Of a stretch of 43,860 nt of DNA, positions 1 through 12,662 are shown one piece after another. Origin of the DNA: Saccoglossus kowalevskii (lineage: Eukaryota; Hemichordata; Enteropneusta; Harrimaniidae); assembly GCF_000003605.2 (NCBI RefSeq), contig NW_003154738.1, positions 79,886-123,745 on the forward strand, in the 5' to 3' direction. Each line of letters starts with the position of its first letter. The first letter of the stretch is position 1. The notes beneath the pieces are model-generated. The model did not search any database and was not told the DNA's origin. It saw only the letters and a list, made by a program, of their open reading frames with translations. The position numbers and the translations under genes are program-made.

Positions 1-2510
1 AATAAAACTAGTAACATAATATGTTTCCTCCGGGAGAGTGTTACATTAAACAACCAACATAATAAGTTGTCTCCTTTTCAGAAATGCTCATGATATACAA
101 CGTTTCTATGTTGTGCCCACATGGAAAACGTCAATTAACTCAATAATTATATTGACGAATTAACCGTCAGTGTGGCAGAAAAATCAAGCGCAATCGGCTT
201 ATGTAATGTTTCGCAAAATGCCTTGTAAGTATCCGTGTTCTTTTTCAATATTTTTTTTCAACAGTTTTCCATAAAAAAACTGTGTGAATACATAGCTTAA
301 ATAGACGGAAATTTACCATGTAAAACACGTGTAGCCATAAAATTTCAGTTATTAATATCATACGATTTAAAATTGAGAGGTGTTTCTAATGATGATCTCA
401 TTTTGTGCGTTGTCGTCACAGAAATAATTGTTCGATTTGATGTTTGGATTCCCACGCTCATTTAAATTCCGCACTGATTGGCATAGAGTACCTAGCAGGC
501 ACGACCATTCTAGTGTAATTTTAACGGTGGATGATGTAATGATCTTATTCATATGTGACTGTGAGTGGCATTCGAAGCAGGATGAGTGATTTCCGGTTAT
601 AACCTCCCGTCATACATCATTGTTCACACCAGAATTACACTACTTCAAGCACTATTCTTTATATTAGTTCCGGTATGTAATAACGCCGTTTTCATTTCCA
701 AATAGTTCATCAGCTGTCAACGACTGTCTTCATGATTTTCCATTCCCGGTATATTTTTTGACTGACAACATGCATATATTTGTTTGACAGGGTTCCCTGT
801 AAGCTATCTATGGGGAACCCAACTGTATCACTTGGCAATATTAACAGCAGCTGGGATTGTTTGATTGAGATTTTCTTTACCGATGTGACAATTGTCATGT
901 CTCTCAAATATAAATGTATAATATCTAAGCATTCGTGCAGGGATAGAGGAATTTGACGGTGCATATGTTGGCTGTCTTGTACAGAAATTTAGCTAATCAA
1001 CTCTCCCCTACTCTCCTACTAATCAACACTCTTCTACTTTGACGCAGACCAATTCCACCGGTATTTCACTAGAACAAATGTTTCTGCAATATTGTAATGA
1101 TATAGTATGAGTTTCCGTCTCTCACGATTGTTCTTTTGTGATTCTTGTTGCTATCTATGGTGCACGAACACGAACCACCGCTATTACAGCAATAAGATAC
1201 TGAATGGCAATATTAACGATTAGAAATTACTAATGAGTTCGTTTGAGATAAAGTATAGGTGTATAACTAAATACAGTGAATCAATAAATACTTCTGTTTT
1301 GTTTTGTTGTTGTTTTGTGATGTTTCAACGTCGTTGAACAGTTTGAGTCAGTGGTGCTTACGACACGATACGCATGTAATACAGTGCGTGATTCGGCTAC
1401 GCCTAACACCTCGCCGTGGTTCAAAACATTGACGTAGGATGCAAGTCGGCGAGTTCACTATTAATAACCACATGACCATTGATGAATAACAGGATGACAT
1501 GTATTTGACAGCCTTCTGGCTCTAAGAGAAAAATGGATTAGTGATATTAAACCAAACTTATGAGAACTCTTAAGGGGTTTTATGATATTTGTCCTCGCCT
1601 GACCGGTTTACGTCTTTTATTAAATATTCTTTTTGACAACAAAGTTTTCTCTCCTTATTTTGTTTTCTCTTGATATGAATTGTTTTATTGAAATTACACA
1701 ATTCATAAAACTATGTGTAAAATTCGTAATTAAGCATACTAGTAATATTAATTAACAGCAGAAAATAGAAATGTGCATAAAGAAATTAATATAATTATTA
1801 GCCAATCAACCAACCGATAAGTAATAACGACGGCAACCAATCAAAAATGAATATCACATATTTATTAACCTCGTACTAGAATCAGCTACTGCACCGTAAC
1901 GTACATATTGCCAGACAATCTAGTAGGCTATTCAATCGAACGTGAAACGTGACAAGGAGACGTTTACACGCACAATACACAGATAGAATTAACCGAATGA
2001 CGTATTTCCTGGAAAGGGGACAGTTATTATTACTTTAAGACACGCACAACCCTTATTTTGATTTCCGAATGGCAGAAACGTGCGACTATACTCTGCGTAT
2101 ATATACTCGATTAAAGTGAACACAATCACTGGAAGCGGAAAGTTGTGAGCGAGAGCTGAATACTGATAGAAATCTATGCATGCATCGTGGTATAGATGCT
2201 AACCACATTTAGAGTTTATTCTTGATTGCGCCCAAAAGTGGCAAATGCGATTTATGAATTTAAAAGAGACTCAGTTCATATTGTATGAAGACAGCGGCTT
2301 AACAAATCGAGGAAACGCTTACGCTAGTTAATGTGTGGGTTTCCGTTGAACGCTATTCTCGCCCAACCATTTCTAATTAAACGGTCTTTAAACGAAATAT
2401 ACATGTATTCAATTAGTATACGTTTGTGAATACTTAACAAGCAAGTGTCCATTTCACACGTGTTTTGATATTCATGATAAATTATGATATGTCATTCACC
2501 ACTTAGGTAT

Positions 2511-2594
2511 AATAATATGTGTGTTCTCTATGATAATATGTGTGTACTGTATGATAATATGTGTGTTCTCTATGATAATATGTGTGCTCTTTGG
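2511..2594. repeat. 21-bp tandem repeat, about four copies
   Basis: The unit GATAATATGTGTGTTCTCTA(T) recurs four times head to tail, with a few substitutions (one copy has ACTGTAT, the last CTCTTTGG). It is a short minisatellite with no sign of coding function. Confidence 0.85.
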
Positions 2595-2894
2595 GCTATA
2601 CCTTATTAACATTGATTCATTGATTCAGCGTGCAATACAAAATTATGCATGTCTCAAGGAAGACCTAATTGTGTATGTATGAAAGAAAACATCAGCAATA
2701 ATACACGGTCATTATCACTGTATACTATCTAGTAGAATGTTATGTTCGTCTCTATCAGTAAAAAAACTATATATTCACCCTAAATACAGATGCAGTAAAA
2801 CAAAATTGGCGGATTTATAGATGCGCTCCTCAAAATAAAACAAAACAAAAACATCATTACTCATAACCACTTATCCCACAATACCATGCGGTAT

Positions 2895-3665
2895 TTACGT
2901 CATTTAAGTGTGCCTCCAACGGAACACCTTGCACCCGCCCCTGTGCAAGGTTCGATTTGTTACGCTGTAGGAAAGCGATTTCAAAACGACGCACACACCT
3001 GTTTGAGAAACATCTGACTGATGAAGGAAGCGCTGATCTATATAATTTAATTTGTACAGAAATGCAAATGTTTTATTTACTGTTAATTATAAAGTTTATT
3101 TATGTAAAGACGAAATTAGAATACATACTACCTTCCAAATTTCCCCTGCACTGTGTTTTGATAAAGAACAATGGAATAGCTGAATGAATATGAACTTAAT
3201 TCTATTTATAACCCAAAATTTAAATTGTGTTGCGGTATTTCCTAACTTCGCACATTAACATGCGTATCACGTATTATAATCATTAGCCGAACCTCAGTGT
3301 TTGGCGCCCTCTGGCAATGAATAGTTTCTGTGACGTCAATGGATGCAATGACCGCTGAACGTCAGTACTTGCACCAAATTATGTAATTACGTAGGGACGA
3401 GACTTGTTGAAAATGTGTATTCCGTATTTCTATCTAAATATGGTACTCTATAGTTATTTGTTTTTGTAAGTAGATATATAGGGTATTGAACATGGACAAT
3501 AAAGATGTTCACGCACGACAATCGATATTATCAGCAATCATAGATTACATGCCGCGATACTCGATACAAATTACAAATGGTGGAATGCTGTTAATTACGT
3601 CATTGATTTTTAATTGAACAGTTATAGCACTCCTGTCCTTTGAATTCCATTTTACGATGACGTCA
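2895..3665. promoter_or_regulatory. Cluster of CRE/ATF-like motifs
   Basis: Two perfect palindromic TGACGTCA sites (3331-3338 and 3658-3665) and two TTACGTCAT half-type sites (2895-2903 and 3595-3603) fall within 770 bp. TGACGTCA is the known CREB/ATF binding sequence. Whether this is an enhancer is inference; no promoter or gene start is visible beside it, and chance occurrence is possible. Confidence 0.2.
2927..2950. other. Perfect 8-bp hairpin
   Basis: CCTTGCAC and GTGCAAGG form a perfect inverted repeat around an eight-base C-rich loop. No function is evident. Confidence 0.5.
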
Positions 3666-6589
3666 TTCCGTTTACGCGATGTATTGTGAATTTTTAATTT
3701 AAATTATATTTCACATGCAACGCAGGCCCTCACTCACTGAATCAAATGAAACTGTAATAGTTTTACATATAATATATATATATTGCACAGTGTGGATGTT
3801 GTTAGGAGCTTGTCACTCATGGTGAATTCCCACAAACCATAGCCACAATCAAATCACGCAAATATTAACCATTTTCTGGGTTGGAACATGTTTGAAGGGT
3901 TTCCTCTGTATATCCGTGGCAATCACAACAGTTACCATTGAATTCGATGCTGAGATATTGTTAGATATGCGGATATATGGAAACATTAGACGAACGCTGC
4001 ACTGTATATCAGATCAATTGTGTCGAATAAATTAAGTTTACGTATATCATCGCAAAAACACACAAAGACTCGGTACATTTAACTCGTATACTCGTCGCTG
4101 TAACTCAGTGTTGAAGCGCATGCCTAGTTCAATCAAATGCAAACTTGCTGTCACTAACAAAAAAAGACATTCAAAGCTATTATGAGACTTTCGTTAGTAC
4201 ATTAACAGTAAATGATATAATCAATGTATTGTATTATTTGCTAACCCTGCATTCTCAGGGCTATAAAAATATAAATCAAAACGTTGTTTACTGCTCATCG
4301 GTAAACTGGCGGTAGATTTTTAGAATAGGTGTACACTGCTTAATAGGACAGTGTACGTAATCCAGTCATTTGGCACACTATCTGTGTTAATTGCGTACCG
4401 CCGAATATATGTATTGACAAGCCGGTCACATGCACACTACAAGAGCTTATAATGACTTCACTTGTCATCATGTTAACTAAGTTTAGCTCTCACATGCGTC
4501 ATCATTACACTTACAGAGTACATTGGACAACATCGGTATATGTAACACAATACGAACATATTAAAATGATTCCTTGTAGTAGCGTGATGACAGTCTCTTC
4601 AGTGGAGTGAAAAAAAAAAACTTCCTGCGTGTATCCCCGGGGCGTGTATATACGTGTCTAGCCACAAATTAAATCAATTGAACTACCTGTATGACTGCGA
4701 TAATTTGCAACATACAGTGAACTGAATATTTAAATCACTTTCAGTACGGCATTGTGCATATACGTCACAGTTCGGGGGCAAAATTACAAATGTTTACTAC
4801 CACAGCTATGTCATACTAAAATATAAAGATATAAAACTTTGCTGTGGAAAATTAGCATATTTGACGAGATAATAACCGAAGAGCGGGGTGATCCCAAATA
4901 TGGTATCCGTACGTAACGTTTAGAACATTATACTATATCACAAAATATTATATAATTATCATGCTGCCAAATGAACATTTTCTATTTTCCCACCGACTTT
5001 CTTTGGATTTTACTGTTACGCAGGATTTGTAGAATCACATGATAGTGTCACAATCCACACTGAGTACAATATCCCTAAGTAAATTCGCGGTTGTTTTATG
5101 GTAATGGGAATCATAATGGAATCTAAATTTAGCCCTCCAATGTAGTGCACTTCCTTGATTATGTAGTGAATTTTAGATCTTGCAAATCTATAGCGCACAT
5201 TATAAGAATTGGGTTCACTTCTTCGTACACGCTGACAGAGACGAATAAAAAGGAAAGTCTCTCGCGGATTGGCCACTTAGGATCGACTTTATACAGTACC
5301 CACTTTAAATTAACAATCAACGTCAGAGTCTGATCGGAGGTTTTGTCGCGGTTAACGCAGGAAAATTGTATATTACGCTCTTGAATATGGATTAAGAAAT
5401 TAAACGTAGATTATTACTACATCACAGCTGGCGTTGTTTTGATTTTGATTTCAAAACGCACGTTTACTGACACCGTGTTGCGATATTCTTACAGGTTTGC
5501 GTGTAGAAAGCATTTTAAACTGAAGTGTACGTATTCTGGAGATATGCACATCATGTATAATCGATTTCAGTGAAATTATTTCCAAACATTACTATATTGA
5601 TGATAAATCATACTTGATTATATTGGGATTAGGAAAACTCGATATAAATCAGAAGTTTATAATTAAGTCATTATTTATACATTCCTGCTAATCAATATTT
5701 ACATTATCGTCGCGAATGATGCATTGTGCAACAGAGTTGATAACAATACCCACGAGTTTGAAGTGAATATAAGCATTCAAATCTGCTAACACAAAACAAA
5801 CACAATATTAACGTGTATACATGCAGCTACGTATTTTATAAATTTACGTATGTTTGTCCATGCACTGAACCGAAAGTACACTATACTCCATACACTTTAA
5901 TTTGGTTACATCCTCATTCCTTGTGTTATTTCCAATGAATCGTATTTCCATGTATTCATTCGATTGTGAAATAACGTAAGTTAAGTTTATGCGATTTAAA
6001 AAAACAAATCGAATTGCATACAGGGAAATCAAAACAGAATTTTCACTTGCGGAAATCATCGTAATTGGAATTAATGTTTTGCGAGTACGTTAAAATCCAC
6101 TACACAATCTGATTGCATAATTTACTGCGTCTGTGCGCAAAACCATCAAATGCGACGAATTGGCAAATTAAATCGCCGCTAAAGTCCGGTAAAGTCGTCG
6201 ATTATATGATTCAACACGTTATCAATCATAGCATAGTGATGCATTGGAATAGTGAGGTTTTCTTTGTGAGAGCATTTCTCATAGCAAATTGCATCACAGT
6301 CACGGTACTCAAAGGTAAATATACACCTTGATTATAGGCTACCATTGTGTAATGCGATTCTAAAGTCAATTAAATTGCGTATTTCTGTCGTTAGCCGTTA
6401 GCAATATAAACGATGTTGCCGATCCGAGAAACAACACGGCTTGATTTGGGGAAACTACCTTTAAAACAACGCATTTTTTTCATGTATATTTGTAAACGGA
6501 CGTTGAACTCTGGAATGCCCATTCGTATTCAAGGGTAATTTATATGCGCTACTGATCTGTCCGACAGTTAAATGTTTAAACATCGGTAA

Positions 6590-6690
6590 CGCATTGTTTA
6601 TTTTTACTACTCCTTTAGTTACTAGGGTTCGGAACTCAGCCAGCCCGAATGGTGGCGCTCTAACCATCGCCATATGTTCTATGTTCAGAC
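6590..6690 (-). mobile_element. Possible tRNA-derived SINE head
   Basis: Read on the minus strand, the segment contains TGGCGATGGTTAGAGCGCC, which resembles a tRNA D-arm with a pol III A box. About 30 bases later comes GAGTTCCGAACCC, which resembles a T-arm B box with one extra base. The order and spacing suit a degenerate tRNA-derived SINE. No intact acceptor stem or 3' tail was recognised, so the call is tentative. Confidence 0.3.
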
Positions 6691-8697
6691 TACTGGTCTC
6701 CCAATGTCATTGAACAAATTATATAATAGTTGTAATTGAAAGGTATTATCGTCGACCAGAATATTTACAGAAGATATTGTCGCATTATTGTATTTTGCCA
6801 TTTTTTGTATATGGGAAAGGAATTATTGGTAATTAATATTACAAACACATATGTTATTATAGATGATGAATAAAATAATTGACAACTCCATAAAACGCAA
6901 CTACTAATTGTTATGTCCATGAGTTGACATGCTGTCTACGAATGTGAGGAAAACCATACTACCACTAGTACGTATCATATCTTGATGACGAATCATGTCC
7001 GTCACAATTGGACCAAGCAATAATTATAAGGGACCTTATAAGGGATCGTGTTCGGGCCCCATAGCGATGTGTACAACACGTGTAAAATATCTTCTTTGTT
7101 TACAAGAAATTTAAACGCCCCTTAAATTTAATAATTATAATTTAATTAATAACCTTATAATTACTGCGTGACTTTGATTACAAAGAAAATCATAGAAAAC
7201 ACGAAATAAAACGCAACAATAACTGAATTCAGTGCGCCCTCAAGCATCACTATTTGTCACCGGTTCGTTTTCAATCACTGCAGGTCACGAAGAATTCAAA
7301 ATAGCGCCCTCGCTCTGCGATTTTTTTTTAAATAGCTCCTAGCACTTAATACTTTTTAATTAATAAATGTTATTGACCTGTGATAAATTATAAATTATTG
7401 GTAATATTACTAGATCAGAATAGCTTACGTAACCGCATCCAACCGTGATGGAGAATTTACTAGCTGTAAGCTAACACTGTGGAAAGTGATAGTTGGCACT
7501 TCAGATGAACTCGAAACATTTTGGGTCATCGAAAGAGTCAGCGCTCAAAGATGAAATAAAAATATCAGCACAGAGAGAATTCAGTTAGCTACGACTGTGT
7601 ACCTCTATTCGGGTGCTTATATCTAAATTACTCCAACCTTGTAATATTTCAATGAATCAATCAATCGGGGCACTCCGGGGACTAGCTGTCTAATTTATCC
7701 AGAATGTCATTGTTGCTTCACAGAACACTTCTTTGTGCATATGTTTGTCTTCAAAAACGGCTACGAACATGACATGGCGCTTCGTTTGTTATAATTCGTC
7801 ATGGGCCATAGCGAATATCTGCGTACATGTATTGTCTACAATGCAAATGCGTTCACGGTGTTTGGGAATGCTTGGATTCAAGGTGTTTGGTCTGTTTTAC
7901 ATATCAGTGACAGAAAACGACAAGTTGATTTAGAACACGTCATTATCAAATATGTTAATTTCACCAAGAATATTCATATTCATATTTTGGAATGCATTAT
8001 TATTATTGCGTAAATATTAAGTGTATTTTTAAAATGGCCCTCGAGGTGGTGTGACAGTATTTTACTGTTCATTGCATTACTGTTCATTTCTAGCTCGGCA
8101 AGATGCGGGCCTCGACGAATTGCTATACATGGTTGTAGTAGATAATGTAGTTTTGGGAATTTCATGTTGGCTGGCTGGAAGCGACGCATAAACGTCACCT
8201 TAGTAATACACTAATTATGGCAGGGTAGTAGCAGAAAGTCCATGTCGACGATGTACAAACTTAGCTCATCAGATTGCCACATATAATCTATCTTTGACTC
8301 GTAATACGAGTATATTGTGCAGTTTTCTAAACCAGTATTCAATCAAATGCCTTGAAAGTAATTTAGTACAATTTATATATGAGTGCTTCTGTGTATTTCC
8401 CAGAATGCAAAGTGGGGTTTGATGTCAGCTGTAAACAGCGACTCATAGTTATGCTTTACGATACACACCAACACACCATCCAAGGCATATACCATCTCAT
8501 TTATCATTTTATAGTTTCGTATATTATCAAGCAACTGATTCAGCTTACTGGTATTAGGAAACGCCGGCGTTTAATCACAATAAATCTAGGTTGAAATATA
8601 TATATTATCGGGAACACTTGACATTAAAACAAGTGCGACATATGAGCTGATCAGATGGGTTGATTCAGAATATGCAAATTACGATGACATCAAATTT

Positions 8698-8770
8698 AGT
8701 ATATAGATATAGATATAGATATAGATAATAGATATATAGATAATAGATATATAGATAATATAGATAATAT
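8698..8770. repeat. TATAGA-type microsatellite
   Basis: An interrupted run of (TATAGA)n and (TAGATAA)n units spans about 70 bp. It is simple-sequence DNA. Confidence 0.85.
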
Positions 8771-9102
8771 CAGTCATAAACAAATATTCACGAAAAGTAG
8801 AAAATTTAAACCACCTCGAGTATGTATAAAGTAAATCCTAAAGTTATGATGCAGCTCGCGTATTTCCAGGTTTGATACAGACATTCTCTCAAAGTTAATA
8901 AGCATGCTATATTACAGCCTATATATCATCTGAAAGCTTAGATATAGATAACGTGGTAGTTTATGTGCCGTATCAATGCTAGATTAACTTAAGAAAAAGT
9001 AAGACAACTTAATAATACATATTCGGTGGGATATTCTCTTTAAAAACAACATGAACTACTTAAATCTCCTATAATAGTATCTCCTGGTCGTTATTCAGCC
9101 CT

Positions 9103-9273
9103 AATTTAAAGCGGAAGGGTCATCACCTGCGCACGCGCGGGAATCGAGTCCCAGGTGACGATAACAACGCACGCTAATAACGCAAAGGCTCGTGGGTAGA
9201 CGCTGGTTTGTAAACAACGACACGCTATGGCCGTTTTCCGCACATGCGAGGGGGCGACTCCCCCGCTTTAAGA
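9103..9273. mobile_element. GC-rich block with short inverted ends, candidate MITE
   Basis: A GC-rich island of about 170 bp in AT-rich surroundings is bounded by inverted ends, TTTAAAGCGG on the left and CCGCTTTAAG on the right. It lies immediately 3' of the GDF8/11-like coding region, and its right end overlaps the TAA stop codon (9270-9268). TTAA at the ends would suit a piggyBac-like target site, but the inverted ends are only about 10 bp, so this is suggestive only. Confidence 0.3.
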
Positions 9274-9630
9274 ACATTCGCATTTGTTTACAACCATGTC
9301 GTTAATCCTAGCTTTCTTGAGTGTGTAGCTGTCTGTGTAGTAGATTATTGTTATGGCCTCCCTTTGCAAAGGATTGCAGCATTGTTCAATACCGCGTAGC
9401 GATAACAGTAATGAGTAGGCATTCGAACGAATGTTACATTCGCCGGTACAATAGTAGGCGTCATACGTCTTGGGTGCAGCGACATACTCCATGCCATCAT
9501 TTTTGAAGTTCACTTCTAATGGATGACGACAACATTGTTCAACTTCTCCGTTCTTTGGACAGTCTTGAACTGCAGAACGTTTACTTCTAATGTGTCCACG
9601 TTGTGAAGTCTGTATTTCCAGATAGGGTAA
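9268..9630 (-). CDS. MSTN/GDF11-like: GDF8/11-like exon 3, mature ligand
   Basis: Encodes the end of the propeptide, the RSKR cleavage site and the whole cystine-knot domain, ending in TAA. The acceptor TTTGCAG precedes 9630. Cysteines follow the pattern C-CC-C-x3-C-CC-C-x-C. Confidence 0.95.
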   Translation of the reverse strand, partial: LPYLEIQTSQRGHIRSKRSAVQDCPKNGEVEQCCRHPLEVNFKNDGMEYVAAPKTYDAYYCTGECNIRSNAYSLLLSLRGIEQCCNPLQREAITIIYYTDSYTLKKARINDMVVNKCECS

Positions 9631-12600
9631 CTGCAAACAGAGAAAAACATTTATTTTGTTGTAAATCAACGAGTCTAACGGTTATGTACTACATCTGTTC
9701 AAATGTACATGAATTGCTTTAATTTTATTAAAGTTAGTCCCAAAATACAGGGAACGGACGTTTCGGCATAATAATTTCTTTCTTATTTTTTTTCAACGGC
9801 GGACATTCCGACAGCATATTTTGAGTGGTTTAAAATGATTTTACATGTAAATACTGTATTTTTTGACCAGCATTATAATACCTTGAACAAACAAACAAGT
9901 CATTTAGTGCTCCGTCAGCTAACTACACACTTGGAGATCAATACTACACATAAGCTAACCAACACTGCCCTGTACACATGCTGTAATTGGGAAATATGTT
10001 CACATATATTCTACATAAAAAAAAAATTCACATTATAGAGTTGATAATAGATAAAATAAAAGTATTGTGGGTATTCTCTATAGTTAACTGCACACAAACT
10101 ACAAAATGACGAGTAACCACTTTAAAATCAGCATAAACTTCTATAATTTAAAACACACATAATGTAAAGCACACACCGTCATCCACAAAGTACAATCTGG
10201 GTATATTTGAAGACTGAATTTTAGTTTTCTATGACTATTGAATGGGAATTTTGTTCATATTTGAGCTTACCCCATGGCAAAGGACAGGCACATTTCATAT
10301 TTTGCTCTGTTTTTGTCTAAAACTCGCTGTTTTATTTCGGTTGTTACATATCCATGAACATATCACCTTGCCTTTACGTTTATAGCATGTTGTGTTCTTT
10401 GGCGGAATGTCGTTGATGGATATTTGGGGGTTTCGCAGATCGAAGGTATCATAATGCTAGACAAACTGTTACACGAGAAGGCGGGGCAAGATCTGTTTAA
10501 CTGACTGTTGTATATAAGTTGGTGCATCTGTTTTTTGACTGTGAGAAATGTAGGGGGACATGTCTTCTGATCAGTACTTTTTTTTCGTTTTCTGAAATGA
10601 TAATGTGTGATCTAGTGTATAAATGAATCAATTTAATATAGTTTATATCGTCGTTAAATTATATTGACATCGTCTATGAAAGTGAAAATGTTCAAATTTT
10701 CGTATTCACTGATGTTGAAATGTTTTATTTTACAGGGTGAGTAAATTAAGCAAAGATAAACAATAATCTTTCCAATTTGATCATGTAACACGCAAAATAA
10801 TACAGAAAAATACAACTATATTGATGATCATCTAAGTACATTTTGTAGTTACCATTTCATATTGTTATATTTTAAGGTAGTACACACAATGGAGAAAATT
10901 GGTGTTTATTAAATAAAAAAAAAAGATGCATTCATTATATATAAAGATGCAATTCTTTAAACCTGCTCTAATATTTAGCATACGTACCTGGTTATTGCCA
11001 GTTTCAATTGGTCCTGTTACTACCAAATCCATGGTATTTGGACTCACAATTTCTATTCCCCGGTTAGTGGATGGTTCCCCGAGCCAGTGCTGAACAGTAT
11101 TTTTGATGTTAAAATAGATCCATCCAGAACGGCGGCGCGTGTCTATTTTGGTTTCGTTAAGAAGATATTTCGGCATCGCTGAGTTTTCTGTCTGCTGCCT
11201 CCACCCATAAATTCTCAGCAATGCTGCAGTATCTTGGATGGTTTTACTGGGTTGTACATACACCCACAGATACGCGCTCGCAATTTTATTCTGGCGAACT
11301 TCCGGTGTAAATTTGAAGAAACAACAGTCGGATGTGTTGGGTCCTGAAACAAAGCAAATATCACTATTATTGTGGACGCGTGAATGAAAGGAACGCCTAA
11401 TTACCAACATCGTCAGCAAACTTGCTAACGAATCGCCTGTGCTGATTCAAACTGGTGGTCTGGAGAACCGTATCAGATTAGGCCATCCCATTTTCAACTT
11501 AGAAGGCCAAGATACTTTTAGAGAGGGGCATGATCGGTATATGAATTTTTTCCATGATAATTGTTTATCATTTAATAAAACGAAATAATGGCCATAAAAT
11601 ATAATTAACGCCCACATGTAAATGCCCCAGGTCACACCACTTGACATTAGGTGCGATTAATTGCCTCCTTTTGAGTATGAGGTGGCCGAAAGTGTTTCAA
11701 ATTAATAAAGATCTCCTTACATCAACACATGCGATTCGTTAGCAAATTTGATGACGATGTTGGTAATTAGGTATTCCTTTCATTCACGCGTCCACAGTAG
11801 AATAAATTGTCGTCCTCAATAAACTGGCTTTTCAATAACAAAAAAATGTGTTGTTATACATTGATCGTCTACTGAGAACTTTACTTGTGTAAAAGTGCAA
11901 TGCATATAACTACAGCCAATCACCACATATTATTCTTACCGCCAATGTGAATTCCTCAAAGCACATTACCGCTGTTGGTGATTAGGTTTACAAAATACTA
12001 GGTCTTATTAAACGATCATGTAAATCATTTATTAATAAAGCATATTTGAAATCACTTTATGTCAGTTTTGTTCATAGTCAATGAACACACAAAGGTGAAT
12101 ACACTGACGGAGATAAATTATTTGTAGGTAGTAAAACAGCGATAAGGTCTTCGCGTCGTGTTGGAATTAATATGTATATATTTCTGCTCAAACATTTCGA
12201 TGATGGAAATGATCTTGTGTTGAGATGCTACAATCAAATAAATTTGAAATACTTACGTGTTCTTGCAATGCTGATCACTTTTTTCGTTTCAGCGAAAAAG
12301 TGCCCTGGTTCATCTAGCTTCTCTGCTGGATGATCGTTTTGAGTTTCGGATAGCAGTACGTCTTGCAGATTAGATGGAATCGACATTGGTACGTTCAATG
12401 CCGGAGGCTGTTTCATACCAAGTTTTTTGAGGAGCAAGTCTTTGATATATTGGAGGCGTTTTGTCGCTTCATGCGTCCTGGTTGGGGACGTTGTCATTAA
12501 GGCCACATCCGTATCCAAGTTTTCAGACACAGAAGTTTCAGATGTCGCCCAGAATTCGGAATCGGAGCTACCTTGTTCGACATTTTCAGCCCATGTCATT

Positions 12601-12662
12601 CCAGCTCTACAAACATCGGCAAAAAAGATAGCAAGCCAGAGAAAGGCAACAAATAGCCGCAT
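9268..12662 (-). CDS. MSTN/GDF11-like: Myostatin/GDF11-like TGF-beta superfamily ligand (three exons)
   Basis: Encodes a secreted precursor of 374 residues from three exons: 12662-12257, 11343-10988 and 9630-9268. The junctions are GT-AG and join in frame, and the three-exon layout is that of vertebrate myostatin. Residues 1-20 form a signal peptide (MRLFVAFLWLAIFFADVCRA). The propeptide carries HFFAETKKVISIA (121-133) and the cysteine pair in SDCCFFKF (about 140-147), both typical of the GDF8/11 propeptide. A furin-type RSKR (269-272) precedes a 102-residue mature domain with nine cysteines in the activin/GDF8 order, ending CECS. By family knowledge the mature dimer would bind activin-type receptors and signal through SMAD2/3. 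Oddities: the mature domain is about seven residues shorter than myostatin (109), the usual WxxW before the APK motif is replaced by MEYVAAPK, and CGCS is CECS. It is either a fast-evolving orthologue or a lineage-specific paralogue. The start ATG is the first in frame before the signal peptide. Confidence 0.93.
10988..11343 (-). CDS. MSTN/GDF11-like: GDF8/11-like exon 2
   Basis: Encodes the bulk of the latency-associated propeptide (to residue 254), including DCCFFKF, AYLWVYVQP and GIEIVSP, which align with CCFFKF, AQLWIYLRP and GIEI of myostatin. The acceptor TTTCAG is at 11349-11344 and the donor GTACGT at 10987-10982. Confidence 0.92.
11366..11802. mobile_element. Foldback element with ~80-bp inverted arms in intron 1
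   Basis: The left arm (11366-11447) and right arm (11721-11802) are inverted copies of one another, sharing TGTGGACGCGTGAATGAAAG, then CCTAATTACCAACATCGTCA and GCTAACGAATCGC with scattered mismatches. The 270-bp interior has no open frame of note. It lies in intron 1 of the GDF8/11-like gene, only about 20 bp upstream of the exon 2 acceptor, inside or beside the expected branch-point and polypyrimidine region. No transposase family is recognised. Confidence 0.8.
12257..12662 (-). CDS. MSTN/GDF11-like: GDF8/11-like exon 1
   Basis: Encodes the signal peptide and N-terminal propeptide (residues 1-135 plus the first base of codon 136). The donor is GTAAGT at 12256-12251. Confidence 0.9.

Larger units (their letters stand above)
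1..9100. other. Gene-poor spacer
   Basis: No open frame in this stretch shows a recognisable domain, and none is flanked by a convincing pair of splice sites that extends it. The short frames present (60-76 codons) look like chance openings in AT-rich DNA. What can be seen is a 21-bp tandem repeat, several CRE-like TGACGTCA motifs at 2.9-3.7 kb, a possible tRNA-derived SINE head near 6.6 kb and a TATAGA microsatellite near 8.7 kb. It lies downstream of the GDF8/11-like gene and could hold its distal 3' UTR, but I could not place a poly(A) site with confidence. Confidence 0.6.

Noticed and set aside
6461-6673. 70-codon minus frame resembling a retroelement tail
   Set aside because: No reverse-transcriptase motif could be identified. 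The sequence is better explained by the tRNA-like pattern at 6590-6690.
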